The notes under the pieces: model-generated
The model's database searches: none
Seen by the model: only the letters and a program-made list of their open reading frames with translations
What the model was told of the DNA's origin: nothing
Shown: positions 25,002 through 33,843 of the stretch, one piece after another
Position numbering within the stretch: position 1 is the stretch's first letter
Layout of the letters: each line of letters opens with the position of its first letter
Made by a program: the position numbers and the translations under genes
Source: Pseudomonas sp. UFMG81
GTDB lineage: Bacteria > Pseudomonadota > Gammaproteobacteria > Pseudomonadales > Pseudomonadaceae
DNA length: 64,000 nucleotides
Assembly: GCF_015354575.1 (NCBI RefSeq)
Contig: NZ_JACAFQ010000021.1
Coordinates: forward strand, 17,789-81,788
Direction: 5' to 3'

Positions 25002-25553
25002 TTAACATTCGGTGGCGCAGGCTGGCACCTGGCCATCGAGCAGCCGCGCCACGGCGGCAAGGGCGGCGGCGCTGCGTTGCGACCAGTCGCCCTCGATGAT
25101 CTGGAACGGTCGTTGATGGCCCGTAAGCCAGTGCAGGCTGTCGGTGAAGAACGTTTGGCGCAGCTCAAGCGCGGGCTGGCAGCGCATGCCATCGTCGACC
25201 CAGGTCACCCCTTCGGGGCGCAGCAGCAGGTGCAGATCATAGTGCCGCGCATTCAGTGCCTGCTCGATCCAGGCTGGGCAATCGCCGAACAACGCGCGGC
25301 TCCAGAGGATATTGCTGAGCAGATGAGTGTCGAGAATCAGCAGGGCCGGGGCCTGTTGCCGGGCCTGCTCCTCCCACTGCAACTGGCCACGAGCGATGGC
25401 CGGGATGTCGGCGTAGCAGGTGTCGCGCTGCTCGCGCTCGATGAAATGACGTACGTACTCGCCCACCACCACGCCGCCGAAGTGGGCCTGGATCTCGCCA
25501 CTGAGCCAGCTCTTGCCGCTGGACTCCGGCCCGCACAGCACCAGGGTCTTCAT
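25002..25553 (-). CDS. NadR-like AAA ATPase/ribosylnicotinamide kinase
   Basis: 183 residues from MKTLVLCGPESSGKSWL, which holds a P-loop (GPESSGKS). The kinase fold continues with VVGEYVRHFIE, LLILDTHLLSN (Walker B-like) and RPEGVTWVDDGMR. It corresponds to the kinase domain of NadR without the adenylyltransferase or DNA-binding parts. It overlaps pnuC by 4 bp (ATGA), so it probably phosphorylates imported nicotinamide riboside to trap it for NAD synthesis. A thiamine-related role is possible for PnuC-kinase pairs and cannot be excluded. Confidence 0.82.
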   Translation of the reverse strand: MKTLVLCGPESSGKSWLSGEIQAHFGGVVVGEYVRHFIEREQRDTCYADIPAIARGQLQWEEQARQQAPALLILDTHLLSNILWSRALFGDCPAWIEQALNARHYDLHLLLRPEGVTWVDDGMRCQPALELRQTFFTDSLHWLTGHQRPFQIIEGDWSQRSAAALAAVARLLDGQVPACATEC

Positions 25554-26116
25554 GCGCTGGCCAGCGCCGGGTCGCGACGCCACTCCAGCCAGCCGCGCAC
25601 GGCGATCAGGGTGAACAGCCCATATAGCGCGGCGGTGAGGTACAGGCCCTGGTACAGGAACAGGCCGACGAAAATCACGTCCACCACCACCCACAGCGCC
25701 CAGCATTGCAGGCGCTTTTGCGCCATCCACAGCTGCGCCACCAGGCTGAAGCCAGTCAGCGCTGCATCCAGCCAGGGTTGGGTGGCATCGGTGTAGTGGG
25801 TCATGGCCGCGCCCAGCACCAGGCTGACCAGCAGGCCTGCGGCCAGCCCCTTGAGCATCGACGCCATGGGCAGACGGGTCAGCTGGCGGGCGTCCTCGAC
25901 CCGGTCCGGGCGGGTCCACTGCCACCAGCCGTATAGCTGCAACACCGCGTACACCAGCTGCAGCAGCATGTTCGAATACAGTTTCATCCCGAAGAAGATC
26001 CAGCTGTACAGCACCACCATCACCAGGCCGATCGGCCAGCACCAGGGGTTCTGCTTGACGGTGAGCCAGACGGCGATGACGCCGAGCGCGGCGGCGAAGA
26101 GTTCGAGGCCGGACAT
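25550..26116 (-). CDS. pnuC: PnuC-family vitamin precursor transporter
   Basis: 188 residues with about seven membrane helices. The family segment YSNMLLQLVYAVLQLYGWWQW is present in essence (TM3 with the WxxWxR-type end, GWWQWTRP). PnuC proteins carry nicotinamide riboside (or thiamine in PnuT) across the inner membrane by facilitated diffusion, driven by phosphorylation inside. The downstream overlapping gene encodes such a kinase. Upstream is a 133-bp gap holding short CTACAAGC-type repeats. Confidence 0.92.
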   Translation of the reverse strand: MSGLELFAAALGVIAVWLTVKQNPWCWPIGLVMVVLYSWIFFGMKLYSNMLLQLVYAVLQLYGWWQWTRPDRVEDARQLTRLPMASMLKGLAAGLLVSLVLGAAMTHYTDATQPWLDAALTGFSLVAQLWMAQKRLQCWALWVVVDVIFVGLFLYQGLYLTAALYGLFTLIAVRGWLEWRRDPALASA

Positions 26117-26149
26117 CGGCGATCCTTCAAAGCGGGGAAGGGCGCGATG

Positions 26150-26249
26150 CTACAAGCAACCCGCTACAAGCTACAAGCTTCGACGTGGTGCGCATCCTGT
26201 CGAGGCCCGCGCAGGGCCGGTTTTGCTTGCAGCTTGTTGCTTGTCGCTG
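26150..26249. repeat. short-repeat/hairpin region between chemoreceptor and pnuC
   Basis: Several copies of CTACAAGC near 26150-26178 face complementary GCTTG-type copies near 26224-26240 (GCTTGCAGCTTGTTGCTTG), so the region can fold back. It starts where the chemoreceptor gene ends and may serve as its terminator. Confidence 0.45.
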
Positions 26250-27884
26250 CTACACGCGGAACTGGCGCAGCAACTGCTCCAGGTCGTCGCTCAGGCGTGC
26301 CAGGGCAGTACCGGCATCACTGGACTGGCGCGCCGCCTCGGCGGTCTGTTGCGACAGCCCGGCGGTTTCGGTGACGTTGCGGTTGATCTCTTCGACCACA
26401 TGCGATTGCTGCAAGGTGGCACTGGCGATCGAGGCGTTGAGCGCGCCCAGGTTGTTCAGCGCCTGGCTGATGGCGTCCAGGCTGGTGCCAGCCTCGCGCG
26501 CTTGCTCGACGGTCTGGCGCGAGGCTTCGCTGCTGGTGTCGATGGCCTTGACCGCTGCCTCGGACTGCCCTTGCAGGTGCTCGATCATGGTCTGGATCTC
26601 GGCGGTGGACTGGGCGGTGCGCTGGGCCAACAGGCGCACTTCGTCGGCGACCACGGCGAAACCACGGCCCTGCTCGCCGGCACGGGCCGCTTCGATGGCG
26701 GCGTTGAGCGCGAGCAGATTGGTCTGTTCGGCAATGGCGCGGATCACTTCCAGCACCCCACCGATCTTGGTGCTGTGGTTGGCCAGCTCACGGATCACCT
26801 GCACCGCTTGCTCGATGGTCGCCGACAGTCGGTCGATCTGCTGCAGGCTGCCATGGATGGCCTGTTGGCCATGGCCGACCTGCTGCTGGGCGCTGCGCAT
26901 CTCGCTGGCCGCCTGTTCGGCATGCTTGGCCACATCGTGCACGGCGTAGCTGACTTCGTTGATCGCGGTGGCCACCTGGTCCATCTGCAGCGATTGCTGG
27001 GTACTGCGGGCCTGGGCAGCGCCAGCGTTGTCGCCAACATGGCCAGCCGATTCGGCCAGCGCGTGGGCGGCGCCTTGCAACTGGCCGACCACACCCTGCA
27101 ACTTGCCGTTGAAGCGGTTGAAGTGCTCGCCCAGGTGGGTGATCTCGTCGCGGCCGTGGGTGTCCAGGCGCCGGGTCAGGTCACTCTCGCCGCTGGCAAT
27201 GTTGCCCATGGCCTGAACCGCTTCCTGCAAGGGGCGGGCGATGCTGCGGGCGATCAACATGACCACCAGGGCCATCAGCAGGGCGATACCGATGCCCACC
27301 AGCGAGGCATCGCGCAGTTGGCGGGCGAACTCGGCCTGGACGTCGTCGATGTACACGCCCGAACCGATGACCCAACCCCAAGGCTTGAACAGCTGGATGT
27401 ACGAGGTCTTGGCCACTGGCTCGCTGGCGCCGGGCTTGGGCCAGCGGTAGTCGACCGGGCCCGCGCCCTGTTCGCGGGCGAGCTTGACCATTTCGTTGAA
27501 CACGGCGAAACCGTCGGGGTCGCGGATCGCCGAGAGGTCCTGGCCGTCGAGCTTGGGGTTGGCCGGGTGCATGATCATCTTCGGTTGCAGGTCGTTGATC
27601 CAGAAGTAGTCGTTCTGGTCGTAGCGCAGCCCGCGCACCACCAGCAAGGCTTGTTGCTGGGCGGCTTCGCGGCTGAGGGTGCCGGCGGCCTCCAGGCCCT
27701 GGTAGTAGGCCAGCACGCCTGCGGCGGTCTGCACCACGTGGCGGGTTTTCTCGGCCTTGGCCTGGTACAGGTCTCCATGCAGCTGACGCAGCATCAGCAG
27801 CCCCAGCACCAGCAGCATGGCTACGGCCACCACCAGGATCAGCCACAGGCGGCGGCTGATCGACATCGACCTCAGGGTCTTCAT
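26250..27884 (-). CDS. methyl-accepting chemotaxis protein with single-Cache sensor, McpP-like
   Basis: 544 residues. A transmembrane helix at about 14-33 leads to a periplasmic single-Cache domain (LRYDQNDYFWINDLQPKMIMHP and the exit GWVIGSGVYIDD), then a second helix near 190-210, HAMP, and a cytoplasmic signalling domain with the hairpin tip EVIRAIAEQTNLLALNAAIE. Size and Cache motifs match the P. putida receptor McpP for acetate, pyruvate, propionate and lactate, and uppP lies next door as I recall for that strain. No C-terminal pentapeptide for CheR tethering. Ligand assignment is by similarity only. Confidence 0.9.
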   Translation of the reverse strand: MKTLRSMSISRRLWLILVVAVAMLLVLGLLMLRQLHGDLYQAKAEKTRHVVQTAAGVLAYYQGLEAAGTLSREAAQQQALLVVRGLRYDQNDYFWINDLQPKMIMHPANPKLDGQDLSAIRDPDGFAVFNEMVKLAREQGAGPVDYRWPKPGASEPVAKTSYIQLFKPWGWVIGSGVYIDDVQAEFARQLRDASLVGIGIALLMALVVMLIARSIARPLQEAVQAMGNIASGESDLTRRLDTHGRDEITHLGEHFNRFNGKLQGVVGQLQGAAHALAESAGHVGDNAGAAQARSTQQSLQMDQVATAINEVSYAVHDVAKHAEQAASEMRSAQQQVGHGQQAIHGSLQQIDRLSATIEQAVQVIRELANHSTKIGGVLEVIRAIAEQTNLLALNAAIEAARAGEQGRGFAVVADEVRLLAQRTAQSTAEIQTMIEHLQGQSEAAVKAIDTSSEASRQTVEQAREAGTSLDAISQALNNLGALNASIASATLQQSHVVEEINRNVTETAGLSQQTAEAARQSSDAGTALARLSDDLEQLLRQFRV

Positions 27885-28182
27885 GATGCATTACTCCAGA
27901 CTTGTTCTTTTTATTGACGGCATCCAAGCATGCTTTGCCGCTGGCCCCCACCCGACCAACGGCTAATGTGTCTAGCGTGACAATCCGTGTTGCGGTGACG
28001 CAGGTGTTGCAACAACGGCTCTGTTAGGATCTCGGCCGCGTCAGATGAAACCTTTAGGCCATTGAACGTTTCAGCTGGCGTTACCCCAGGCGATCGCTGT
28101 AAAACGGCGTCGCCGTGCGCGGTAACTGTCTGTAAATCAAAAACAAGTGGCCTGCCATGAGCAGCGCCGCACTGGGGGAATG
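27885..28182. other. divergent promoter region of chemoreceptor and uppP
   Basis: 298 bp without a gene. It must hold promoters for both divergent genes. I could not find a convincing sigma-28 or sigma-70 match, nor a stable hairpin. Confidence 0.4.
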
Positions 28183-29013
28183 ATGGATTTTTGGAGTGCC
28201 TTGCAGGCAATCATCTTGGGCGTGGTCGAAGGCCTGACGGAGTTCTTGCCGATTTCAAGCACCGGGCACCAGATCATCGTCGCCGATCTGATCGGTTTCG
28301 GCGGCGAACGCGCCATGGCGTTCAACATCATCATTCAGCTGGGGGCAATCCTGGCGGTGGTCTGGGAGTTCCGCCGCAAGATCTTCGATGTGGTACTGGG
28401 CTTGACTACGCAAGCGCCGGCGCGGCGCTTCACCGCCAACCTGCTGATCGCCTTCATGCCCGCAGTGGTACTGGGGGTGCTGTTCGCCGACCTGATCCAC
28501 GAGTACCTGTTCAATCCCATCACCGTCGCCGCGGCGTTGGTGGTCGGCGGGGTGATCATGCTCTGGGCGGAACGTCGCCAGCACCGTATCGAGGTCGATC
28601 ATGTGGATGAGATGAGCTGGCACCACGCGCTGAAGATCGGTTTCGTCCAGTGCCTGGCGATGATCCCCGGCACTTCGCGTTCCGGCTCGACCATCATTGG
28701 TGGCCTGCTGTTCGGTCTGTCGCGCAAGGCAGCCACCGAGTTCTCGTTCTTCCTGGCCATGCCGACCATGGTCGGTGCGGCGGTGTACTCGGGCTACAAG
28801 TACCGTGAGCTGTTCCAGCCGGGCGACCTGCCGGTGTTCGCCCTGGGCTTCGTGGTGTCGTTCATCTTCGCCATGATCGCCGTGCGCGCGCTGCTCAAGT
28901 TCATCGCCAACCACAGCTACGCGGTGTTCGCCTGGTACCGCATTGCCTTTGGCCTGCTGATTCTCGCCACCTGGGAGTTCGGTTGGGTCGACTGGTCGAC
29001 GGCGCACGGCTGA
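28183..29013 (+). CDS. uppP: undecaprenyl-diphosphatase
   Basis: 276 residues from MDFWSALQAI; a GGGGGAA element lies just before tandem ATGs (28180 and 28183). It recycles undecaprenyl pyrophosphate to the monophosphate carrier on the periplasmic face, and its loss or gain changes bacitracin resistance. Both signature motifs are present: EGLTEFLPISSTGH near residue 20 and PGTSRSGSTI near 165. Seven to eight membrane helices. The next gene starts within the stop codon (TGATG). Confidence 0.95.
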   Translation: MDFWSALQAIILGVVEGLTEFLPISSTGHQIIVADLIGFGGERAMAFNIIIQLGAILAVVWEFRRKIFDVVLGLTTQAPARRFTANLLIAFMPAVVLGVLFADLIHEYLFNPITVAAALVVGGVIMLWAERRQHRIEVDHVDEMSWHHALKIGFVQCLAMIPGTSRSGSTIIGGLLFGLSRKAATEFSFFLAMPTMVGAAVYSGYKYRELFQPGDLPVFALGFVVSFIFAMIAVRALLKFIANHSYAVFAWYRIAFGLLILATWEFGWVDWSTAHG

Positions 29014-29435
29014 TGGCGCGCATGCCGGCTGCGAGCCGTGGTGAGGTTCAGGGCGTTCGCCATCCTCGCCTGAAATTGCTGGTGTTGGCTGGGCTGTGCT
29101 TGCTGCCGTTACTGGGTGGCCTGCAGATGGGCTTGAGCGGGCAGTCGTGGCTGCCGCTGGCGCTGTACCCCCTGGCGAGCCTGGTGAGCCTGCTGCTGTA
29201 CTGGCAGGACAAGCAGCAGGCGCGCAACCAGGCCTGGCGCACGCCGGAGAAGGTGCTGCATGCCAGCGAACTGCTGGGTGGTTGGCCAGGGGCGCTGCTG
29301 GCTCAGCAACTGTTCCGCCACAAGACTCGCAAGCTGTCCTACCAGGTGGTGTTCTGGAGCATTGTCGCCCTGCACCAGCTGTTCTGGATCGACCACCTGC
29401 TGCTGGGAGGGCGTTGGTTGGGGCAGTTGCTGTAG
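29013..29435 (+). CDS. DUF1294 small membrane protein
   Basis: 140 residues. Two to three membrane helices at the N-terminal half, then the family core WQDKQQARNQAWRTPEKVLH and GALLAQQLFRHKTRKLSYQ, ending with a last helix. DUF1294 proteins often appear fused to cold-shock domains, but no such domain is seen here. The start overlaps the uppP stop by one base, so translation is coupled. Function unknown. Confidence 0.85.
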   Translation: MARMPAASRGEVQGVRHPRLKLLVLAGLCLLPLLGGLQMGLSGQSWLPLALYPLASLVSLLLYWQDKQQARNQAWRTPEKVLHASELLGGWPGALLAQQLFRHKTRKLSYQVVFWSIVALHQLFWIDHLLLGGRWLGQLL

Positions 29436-29442
29436 GTCGCCA

Positions 29443-29507
29443 TCGCGGGGCAAGCCCGCTCCCACACCGCCCCCTGTGGTTTGCGTGGGAGCGGGCTTGC
29501 CCCGCGA
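29443..29507. repeat. REP-type inverted repeat, GTGGGAGCGGGCTTGCC class
   Basis: Perfect 23-bp arms at 29443-29465 and 29485-29507 around a 19-nt loop, between the convergent DUF1294 and MmcQ/YjbR genes. It can act as a two-way terminator. Related to the repeat at 59586 but with an extra C in the arm. Confidence 0.88.
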
Positions 29508-29514
29508 CGCTGAG

Positions 29515-29877
29515 TCAGTCCAGCAACAACCCTAGCTGCGTGCGCTTGGGCAAGCGCTGTACCACCAATTGGTGTGACCGCCTCAGCAAATCGCACAGCT
29601 CTTCGCGCCCCATGGGGTAGGGCGGCAGCATGCTGATCCACTTTGCCCTTGCCAGGTACGGCGCCGGGCGCACACCCGGGCGGTCGCAGTAGCCCAGGAA
29701 CAACTCGTCGGCCACCTTGAACGACAGGCCGGCCCCTCCCAGGTCCAGCACCGCGAACATCTTGTTGCCGGCCACCGAGAACACCCGGATCCCGCCCCAT
29801 TTGTAATCTTCCCTGGCGCCAGGCAGGTTCAGGCAGAACTGTGCCACCTCGTCTTCGCTCATCCGTTTCTCAGACAT
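29515..29877 (-). CDS. MmcQ/YjbR family protein
   Basis: 120 residues from MSEKRMSEDEVAQF. The family pattern is clear: LNLPGAREDYKWGGIRVFSVAGNKMFAVL, then a YL.RAKWISM motif and a C-terminal helix with LLRRSHQLVV. The CyaY-like fold is described as double-wing DNA-binding, but the cellular role is not known. Its first 8 bases overlap the end of the LysR gene on the same strand, so the two are probably co-transcribed. Confidence 0.85.
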   Translation of the reverse strand: MSEKRMSEDEVAQFCLNLPGAREDYKWGGIRVFSVAGNKMFAVLDLGGAGLSFKVADELFLGYCDRPGVRPAPYLARAKWISMLPPYPMGREELCDLLRRSHQLVVQRLPKRTQLGLLLD

Positions 29878-30772
29878 AACGCTCTCCACAGGCTTCGAAC
29901 GATGCAGCCAGGTGGTCGATCCATACCCGCACCGCCGGCAGCAGGCCGCGGCGATGAGGATAGACCGCTTGCAGGTAGCCGCCTGGCAGCGACCAGTCCG
30001 GCAACAGGCGCACCAGCTCACCGCGTGCCAGTTCTTCCTCACAGAACATGCTGGGTAGCGCGGTGAAGCCCAGGCCTGCGCGCACCGCCGCATTGCGTAC
30101 GACAAAATCGTCTATGGCCAGCCGTGGCTCCAGGGCAATCTCTTGTTCCCGGCCATCCGGGCCATGCAGGCGAAAATGCACCAGGCGATCCGCCTCGGCG
30201 GCGCCCAGCACGGGCAAACCGGCCAGCTCGGCAGGTTCGCGGATATGGTCGGCAAAGCCCGGCGCTGCCACCAGTTGCATCTGCGCCTGGCGCAGGCGGC
30301 GGGTAACCAGTGCTGGGTCTTCGTCGCCCAGGTCGCGCACGCGCAGGGCCACATCGATGCCTTCGGAAATCAGGTCGACGCGGCGGTTGAGCAGCACCAT
30401 GTCCAGTTGCACCAGCGGGTATTGGGCGAGGAAACGGCTGATCACGTCGGGCAGGAAGGCATGGGCCAGCGCCACCGGGCAGGACACCCGCAGGCGCCCG
30501 CGGGGTTCGCTGGACATGCTGGCCACCACTTCATCGGCCATCTCCGCCTCCAGCAGCATGGCCTGGCAGTGGTGCAGGTAACGCTCACCCACGGCGGTCA
30601 GCTTCAACTGCCGGGTGGTGCGTTGCAGCAGGCGTGTGCCAAGGCGCTCCTCGAGCTCGGCGATCCGCCGCGACAGCCTTGACTTGGGGATGCCCAGCTG
30701 GCGCCCGGCGGCGGCGAAACCACCGGCTTCGACCACCTGGGCGAAGTAGAACAGGTCGTTGAGGTCTTGCAT
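29870..30772 (-). CDS. LysR-family transcriptional regulator
   Basis: 300 residues. N-terminal helix-turn-helix (DLFYFAQVVEAGGFAAAGRQLGIPKSRLSRRIAELEERLGTRLL in essence, residues 1-60) and a periplasmic-binding-protein-like effector domain from about 90. Strong likeness to the LysR group that controls quinone or azo reductases. It is divergent from azoR, whose promoter it probably governs, and overlaps the MmcQ/YjbR gene by 8 bp. Confidence 0.9.
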   Translation of the reverse strand: MQDLNDLFYFAQVVEAGGFAAAGRQLGIPKSRLSRRIAELEERLGTRLLQRTTRQLKLTAVGERYLHHCQAMLLEAEMADEVVASMSSEPRGRLRVSCPVALAHAFLPDVISRFLAQYPLVQLDMVLLNRRVDLISEGIDVALRVRDLGDEDPALVTRRLRQAQMQLVAAPGFADHIREPAELAGLPVLGAAEADRLVHFRLHGPDGREQEIALEPRLAIDDFVVRNAAVRAGLGFTALPSMFCEEELARGELVRLLPDWSLPGGYLQAVYPHRRGLLPAVRVWIDHLAASFEACGERYV

Positions 30773-30780
30773 GTGGCGAA

Positions 30781-30802
30781 TTCCATTGTCCCATCAGTGG
30801 AA
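30781..30802. promoter_or_regulatory. candidate LysR operator between regulator and azoR
   Basis: Inverted repeat TTCCA (30781-30785) and TGGAA (30798-30802) separated by 12 bp, starting 9 bp upstream of the LysR start. Position fits autoregulation plus control of divergent azoR. Motif-based only. Confidence 0.4.
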
Positions 30803-30906
30803 CAAACTAACGCATTTTTGCCGGCTTATCAGCCATTCGCTGTATCGATAGGATTCTCCCCATCGTGATCGCCCACCGCCGCGGTCTTCATTCACAGGAG
30901 AGTCCC

Positions 30907-31518
30907 ATGAAACTGTTGCACATCGATTCGAGCATCCTGGGCGACAATTCCGCCTCCCGCCAACTGAGCCGCGAAGTGGTGCAGGCCTGGCAAGCCGCCG
31001 ACCCAAGCATCGAAGTGGTGTACCGTGACTTGGCCGCTGACGCCATCAGCCACTTCTCTGCCGCCACCCTGGTGGCCGCCGGTACTCCAGAAACAATGCG
31101 CGATGCCGCCCAAGCCCATGAAGCCAAACTGAGCGCCGAAACCCTGGAAGAATTCCTTGCTGCCGATGCGGTAGTGATTGGCGCGCCGATGTACAACTTC
31201 ACCGTGCCGACCCAGCTCAAGGCCTGGATCGACCGCGTCGCCGTCGCCGGCCAGACCTTCCGCTACACCGAGGCCGGCCCTGAAGGCTTGTGCGGCGACA
31301 AGAAGGTGATCCTGGTGTCCACCGCCGGTGGCCTGCACCAAGGCCAGCCGACCGGTGTCGGCCATGAGGACTTCCTCAAGGTCTTCCTCGGCTTCATCGG
31401 CATCACCGACCTGGAAATCGTCCGTGCCCACGGCTTGGCCTACGGCCCTGAGCACCGCGCCAAAGCCATCGACGCCGCCCAGGCGCAGATTGCTGGCGAG
31501 CTGTTCGCCGCCGCCTGA
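30907..31518 (+). CDS. azoR: FMN-dependent NADH-azoreductase/quinone reductase
   Basis: 203 residues from MKLLHIDSSILGDNSASRQL, preceded by CAGGAG. Flavodoxin-like fold: the phosphate loop HIDSSILGDNSASR, FMN segments PMYNFTVPTQLKAWID and VSTAGGLHQG. It reduces quinones and azo dyes with NAD(P)H, by two electrons per step. Followed by a strong terminator, so it is monocistronic. Control by the divergent LysR gene is inferred. Confidence 0.94.
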   Translation: MKLLHIDSSILGDNSASRQLSREVVQAWQAADPSIEVVYRDLAADAISHFSAATLVAAGTPETMRDAAQAHEAKLSAETLEEFLAADAVVIGAPMYNFTVPTQLKAWIDRVAVAGQTFRYTEAGPEGLCGDKKVILVSTAGGLHQGQPTGVGHEDFLKVFLGFIGITDLEIVRAHGLAYGPEHRAKAIDAAQAQIAGELFAAA

Positions 31519-31532
31519 TCCGCCCGGTAATA

Positions 31533-31573
31533 AAAGGCCGGCTGTCGCCTAGTGCGTCAGCCGGCCTTTTTTT
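31533..31573 (+). terminator. Rho-independent terminator of azoR
   Basis: AAAGGCCGGCTG (31533-31544) pairs with CAGCCGGCCTTT (31558-31569), a 12-bp stem, followed by a T run. Confidence 0.9.
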
Positions 31574-31653
31574 CATTCAGTTTTCATAAAGCGCCTGGGC
31601 GCCCGGTTCTATGCTGACGGCTTACGTGCGGCCCGATGCGAGCGCCTTCCTGC

Positions 31654-32703
31654 ATGAACAGATGGCGAACCCTGATCACCCTTGTCCTGCTCGGCGGCCT
31701 GATGGCCCAGGCCGAAGCGGCATCGTGGGTGGCCGGGCTGCATCGCATGGGTTTGGCCGACCCGGTGGATGGCCGGCCCATGCAGGCGCTGGTGTTCTAC
31801 CCCAGCAGTGGTGACGCCCGCCCGGTGCGCATCGAGGGGTACCAGACCCGCGTCGCTGAAGAAGCCCCCGTCGCCATGGGGCGGTTCCCGTTGCTGGTGC
31901 TGTCCCATGGCAACGTCGGCAGCCCCATGGCCCTGCATGACCTGGCCAACGGCCTGGCGCGCCAGGGGTTTGTGGTGGTCGCCGTGGTGCACCCCGGCGA
32001 CAACAACCGCGACCACAGCCGCCTGGGCACGTTGAGCAACCTCTATGGCAGGCCATTGCAGATCAGCGCAGCGATTACCGCGGTGCATGGCGACAAGTTG
32101 GTCGGCCCCTATCTGAGTGATGGCAAAGTCGGGGTGATAGGCTATTCGGCCGGTGGCGAGACGGCGCTGATCCTGTCTGGCGCCCAGCCCGACCTTGAGC
32201 GCTTGCGCCGCTATTGCGAGCAACGCCCCGGCGACGCCGATGCCTGCAAGACCCATGGCGTGCTGATTGCCGATCACAGTGAGCTGGCACCTCGCGCCGA
32301 CCCGCGCGTAGGGGCGGTAATGCTGATGGCGCCACTGAGCCTGATGTTCGGCCGCCATGCTCTGGCCGGTGTGCACGTGCCCGCGCTGATCTACAGTGGC
32401 GACGCCGACCAGTTGCTGGCCCTGGAGCACAATGCCGACGCGCTGGCGCGCAAGCTGCCGCTGACCCCGGACTACCGGTTGCTCGCCGGGGCTGGGCACT
32501 TCGTGTTTATGGCGCCCTGCGATGAGGAGCAGCACCAGCGCATGCCGGCGCTGTGCAAGGATGCCGATGGCGTCGATCGCCGGATCATCCATCGTTCGCT
32601 GCGTAGCGAAACCACGGCCTTCTTCAGCCAGGCGCTGGGCGTCCCCGAACCCGCCGAACGCTCAGCCGCGCTGGGCCAGCAGCAGGGTCAGGCCCACCCC
32701 TGA
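31654..32703 (+). CDS. secreted alpha/beta hydrolase (dienelactone hydrolase/esterase-like)
   Basis: 349 residues from MNRWRTLITLVLLGG; signal peptide to about EAA|S. An earlier in-frame ATG at 31636 is possible; no good ribosome site marks either. The fold shows the oxyanion strand FPLLVLSHGNVGSP, the nucleophile elbow IGYSAGGE, a late Asp (SGDADQLL) and the catalytic His (AGHFVFMAPC). The family cleaves esters or lactones in the periplasm. The last 42 bp overlap the convergent MFS gene. Confidence 0.82.
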   Translation: MNRWRTLITLVLLGGLMAQAEAASWVAGLHRMGLADPVDGRPMQALVFYPSSGDARPVRIEGYQTRVAEEAPVAMGRFPLLVLSHGNVGSPMALHDLANGLARQGFVVVAVVHPGDNNRDHSRLGTLSNLYGRPLQISAAITAVHGDKLVGPYLSDGKVGVIGYSAGGETALILSGAQPDLERLRRYCEQRPGDADACKTHGVLIADHSELAPRADPRVGAVMLMAPLSLMFGRHALAGVHVPALIYSGDADQLLALEHNADALARKLPLTPDYRLLAGAGHFVFMAPCDEEQHQRMPALCKDADGVDRRIIHRSLRSETTAFFSQALGVPEPAERSAALGQQQGQAHP

Positions 32704-33843
32704 CAGGGCGAGCAGGGCGGCAACCGCGAAGATCGAGGCATAACCCAAGTGCACCGCCACCGCCCCCATCAGTGGGCCGGCGATGGCCAGCGCCAGGTCG
32801 AAGAATACGGCATAGGCACCCAGCCCGGCGCCGCGGCTGCTGCTGGGTACCTGGCGGATCGCCTCGACGCCCAGCGCCGGGTACACAAGCGACAGGCCGA
32901 AGCCGGTCAGCCCCGCACCGAGCATTGCCCACAGCGGTGAAGGCGCCAGCCACAGCAGGGTCAGCCCCAGCACTTCGGTGGCCATGCAGGCAATCGCCAC
33001 GTTGTAGCCGCCAAAACGGTTGACTGCATTGACGAACAGCAGCCGCGAAAGAATGAAGCACAGGCCGAAGGCGCTCAGGCACCAGGCCGCGCCGGCCCAG
33101 CCACGCTCCAGGTAATAAAGCGTGACGAAGGTGGTGAGCGTGCCGTAGCCGATAGAGGCCAGGGTCAGCCCCAGGCCACAGGGCGCCACACGGCCGAACG
33201 CCGACCAGAATGGCAGGCGCTCGCCCCGCACCACCAGCACGTCCGGCCGTGTGCGCAGTGCCAACAGCGCCAGTAGCGCCAGTACCAACAGCGCCACGCC
33301 CAGCACACCAAAGCCCAGGGCCTGTACCAGCAGCACCCCTGCCGGTGCGCCGATGGCGATGGCGCCATAGGAGGCGATGCCGTTCCAGGAGATCACCCGC
33401 GCGGTGTGCTCCGGGCCCACCTGGCCGATGCCCCAGCTCAGGGTCGCCACGCCGATCAACCCCTGGGCGACGCCCAGCAACAGGCGCCCGCCCAGCAACA
33501 GCAGCAGGCTCAGCCAGGGCAGGGCGAGGGTCCAGGCCGAGAGCAGGGTGAGCACGCCACAGCCGGCAATACCGTACAGCCCGTAGCGAATTGCCCGTTT
33601 GCCACCAAGGGTGTCGGCCACCCGCCCGGCGAAGGGCCGGCTGAGTAGGGTGGCGAGGTATTGCAGGCCGATGGTCAGGCCGGCGATCACCGCGCCGTAG
33701 CCCAGCTGGTCGTGGACATGGCCGGGCAGTACCGCGATCGGCAAACCGATGCAGAGGAAGGCGATGAAGGTGTAGAAAACGATGGCGAGGATCTGTTGGG
33801 TGATCCCAGGGACGGTAGCAGGGGCGGGTTGTTGCGCGGTCAT
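32662..33843 (-). CDS. MFS transporter (YhhS/YfcJ-like)
   Basis: 393 residues with twelve predicted helices. Motif-A-like loop between TM2 and TM3: RPFAGRVADTLGGKRAI. The start MTAQQPAPATVPGITQQI leads into TM1 (AIVFYTFIAFLCIGLPIAV). The YhhS group comprises drug or arabinose-type exporters with loosely known substrates. The 3' end overlaps the hydrolase gene on the other strand by 42 bp. Confidence 0.88.
   Translation of the reverse strand: MTAQQPAPATVPGITQQILAIVFYTFIAFLCIGLPIAVLPGHVHDQLGYGAVIAGLTIGLQYLATLLSRPFAGRVADTLGGKRAIRYGLYGIAGCGVLTLLSAWTLALPWLSLLLLLGGRLLLGVAQGLIGVATLSWGIGQVGPEHTARVISWNGIASYGAIAIGAPAGVLLVQALGFGVLGVALLVLALLALLALRTRPDVLVVRGERLPFWSAFGRVAPCGLGLTLASIGYGTLTTFVTLYYLERGWAGAAWCLSAFGLCFILSRLLFVNAVNRFGGYNVAIACMATEVLGLTLLWLAPSPLWAMLGAGLTGFGLSLVYPALGVEAIRQVPSSSRGAGLGAYAVFFDLALAIAGPLMGAVAVHLGYASIFAVAALLALSGVGLTLLLAQRG

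Noticed and set aside
26147..26949. Plus-strand frame covering the chemoreceptor tail
   Set aside because: Antisense to a clear MCP signalling domain; Ser/Cys/Arg-rich translation without motif.
27885..28000. Possible sigma-28 promoter for the chemoreceptor (CAAAG...GCCGTCAA on the minus strand)
   Set aside because: The spacer between the two elements is 3 bases too short and the second element deviates from GCCGATAA.
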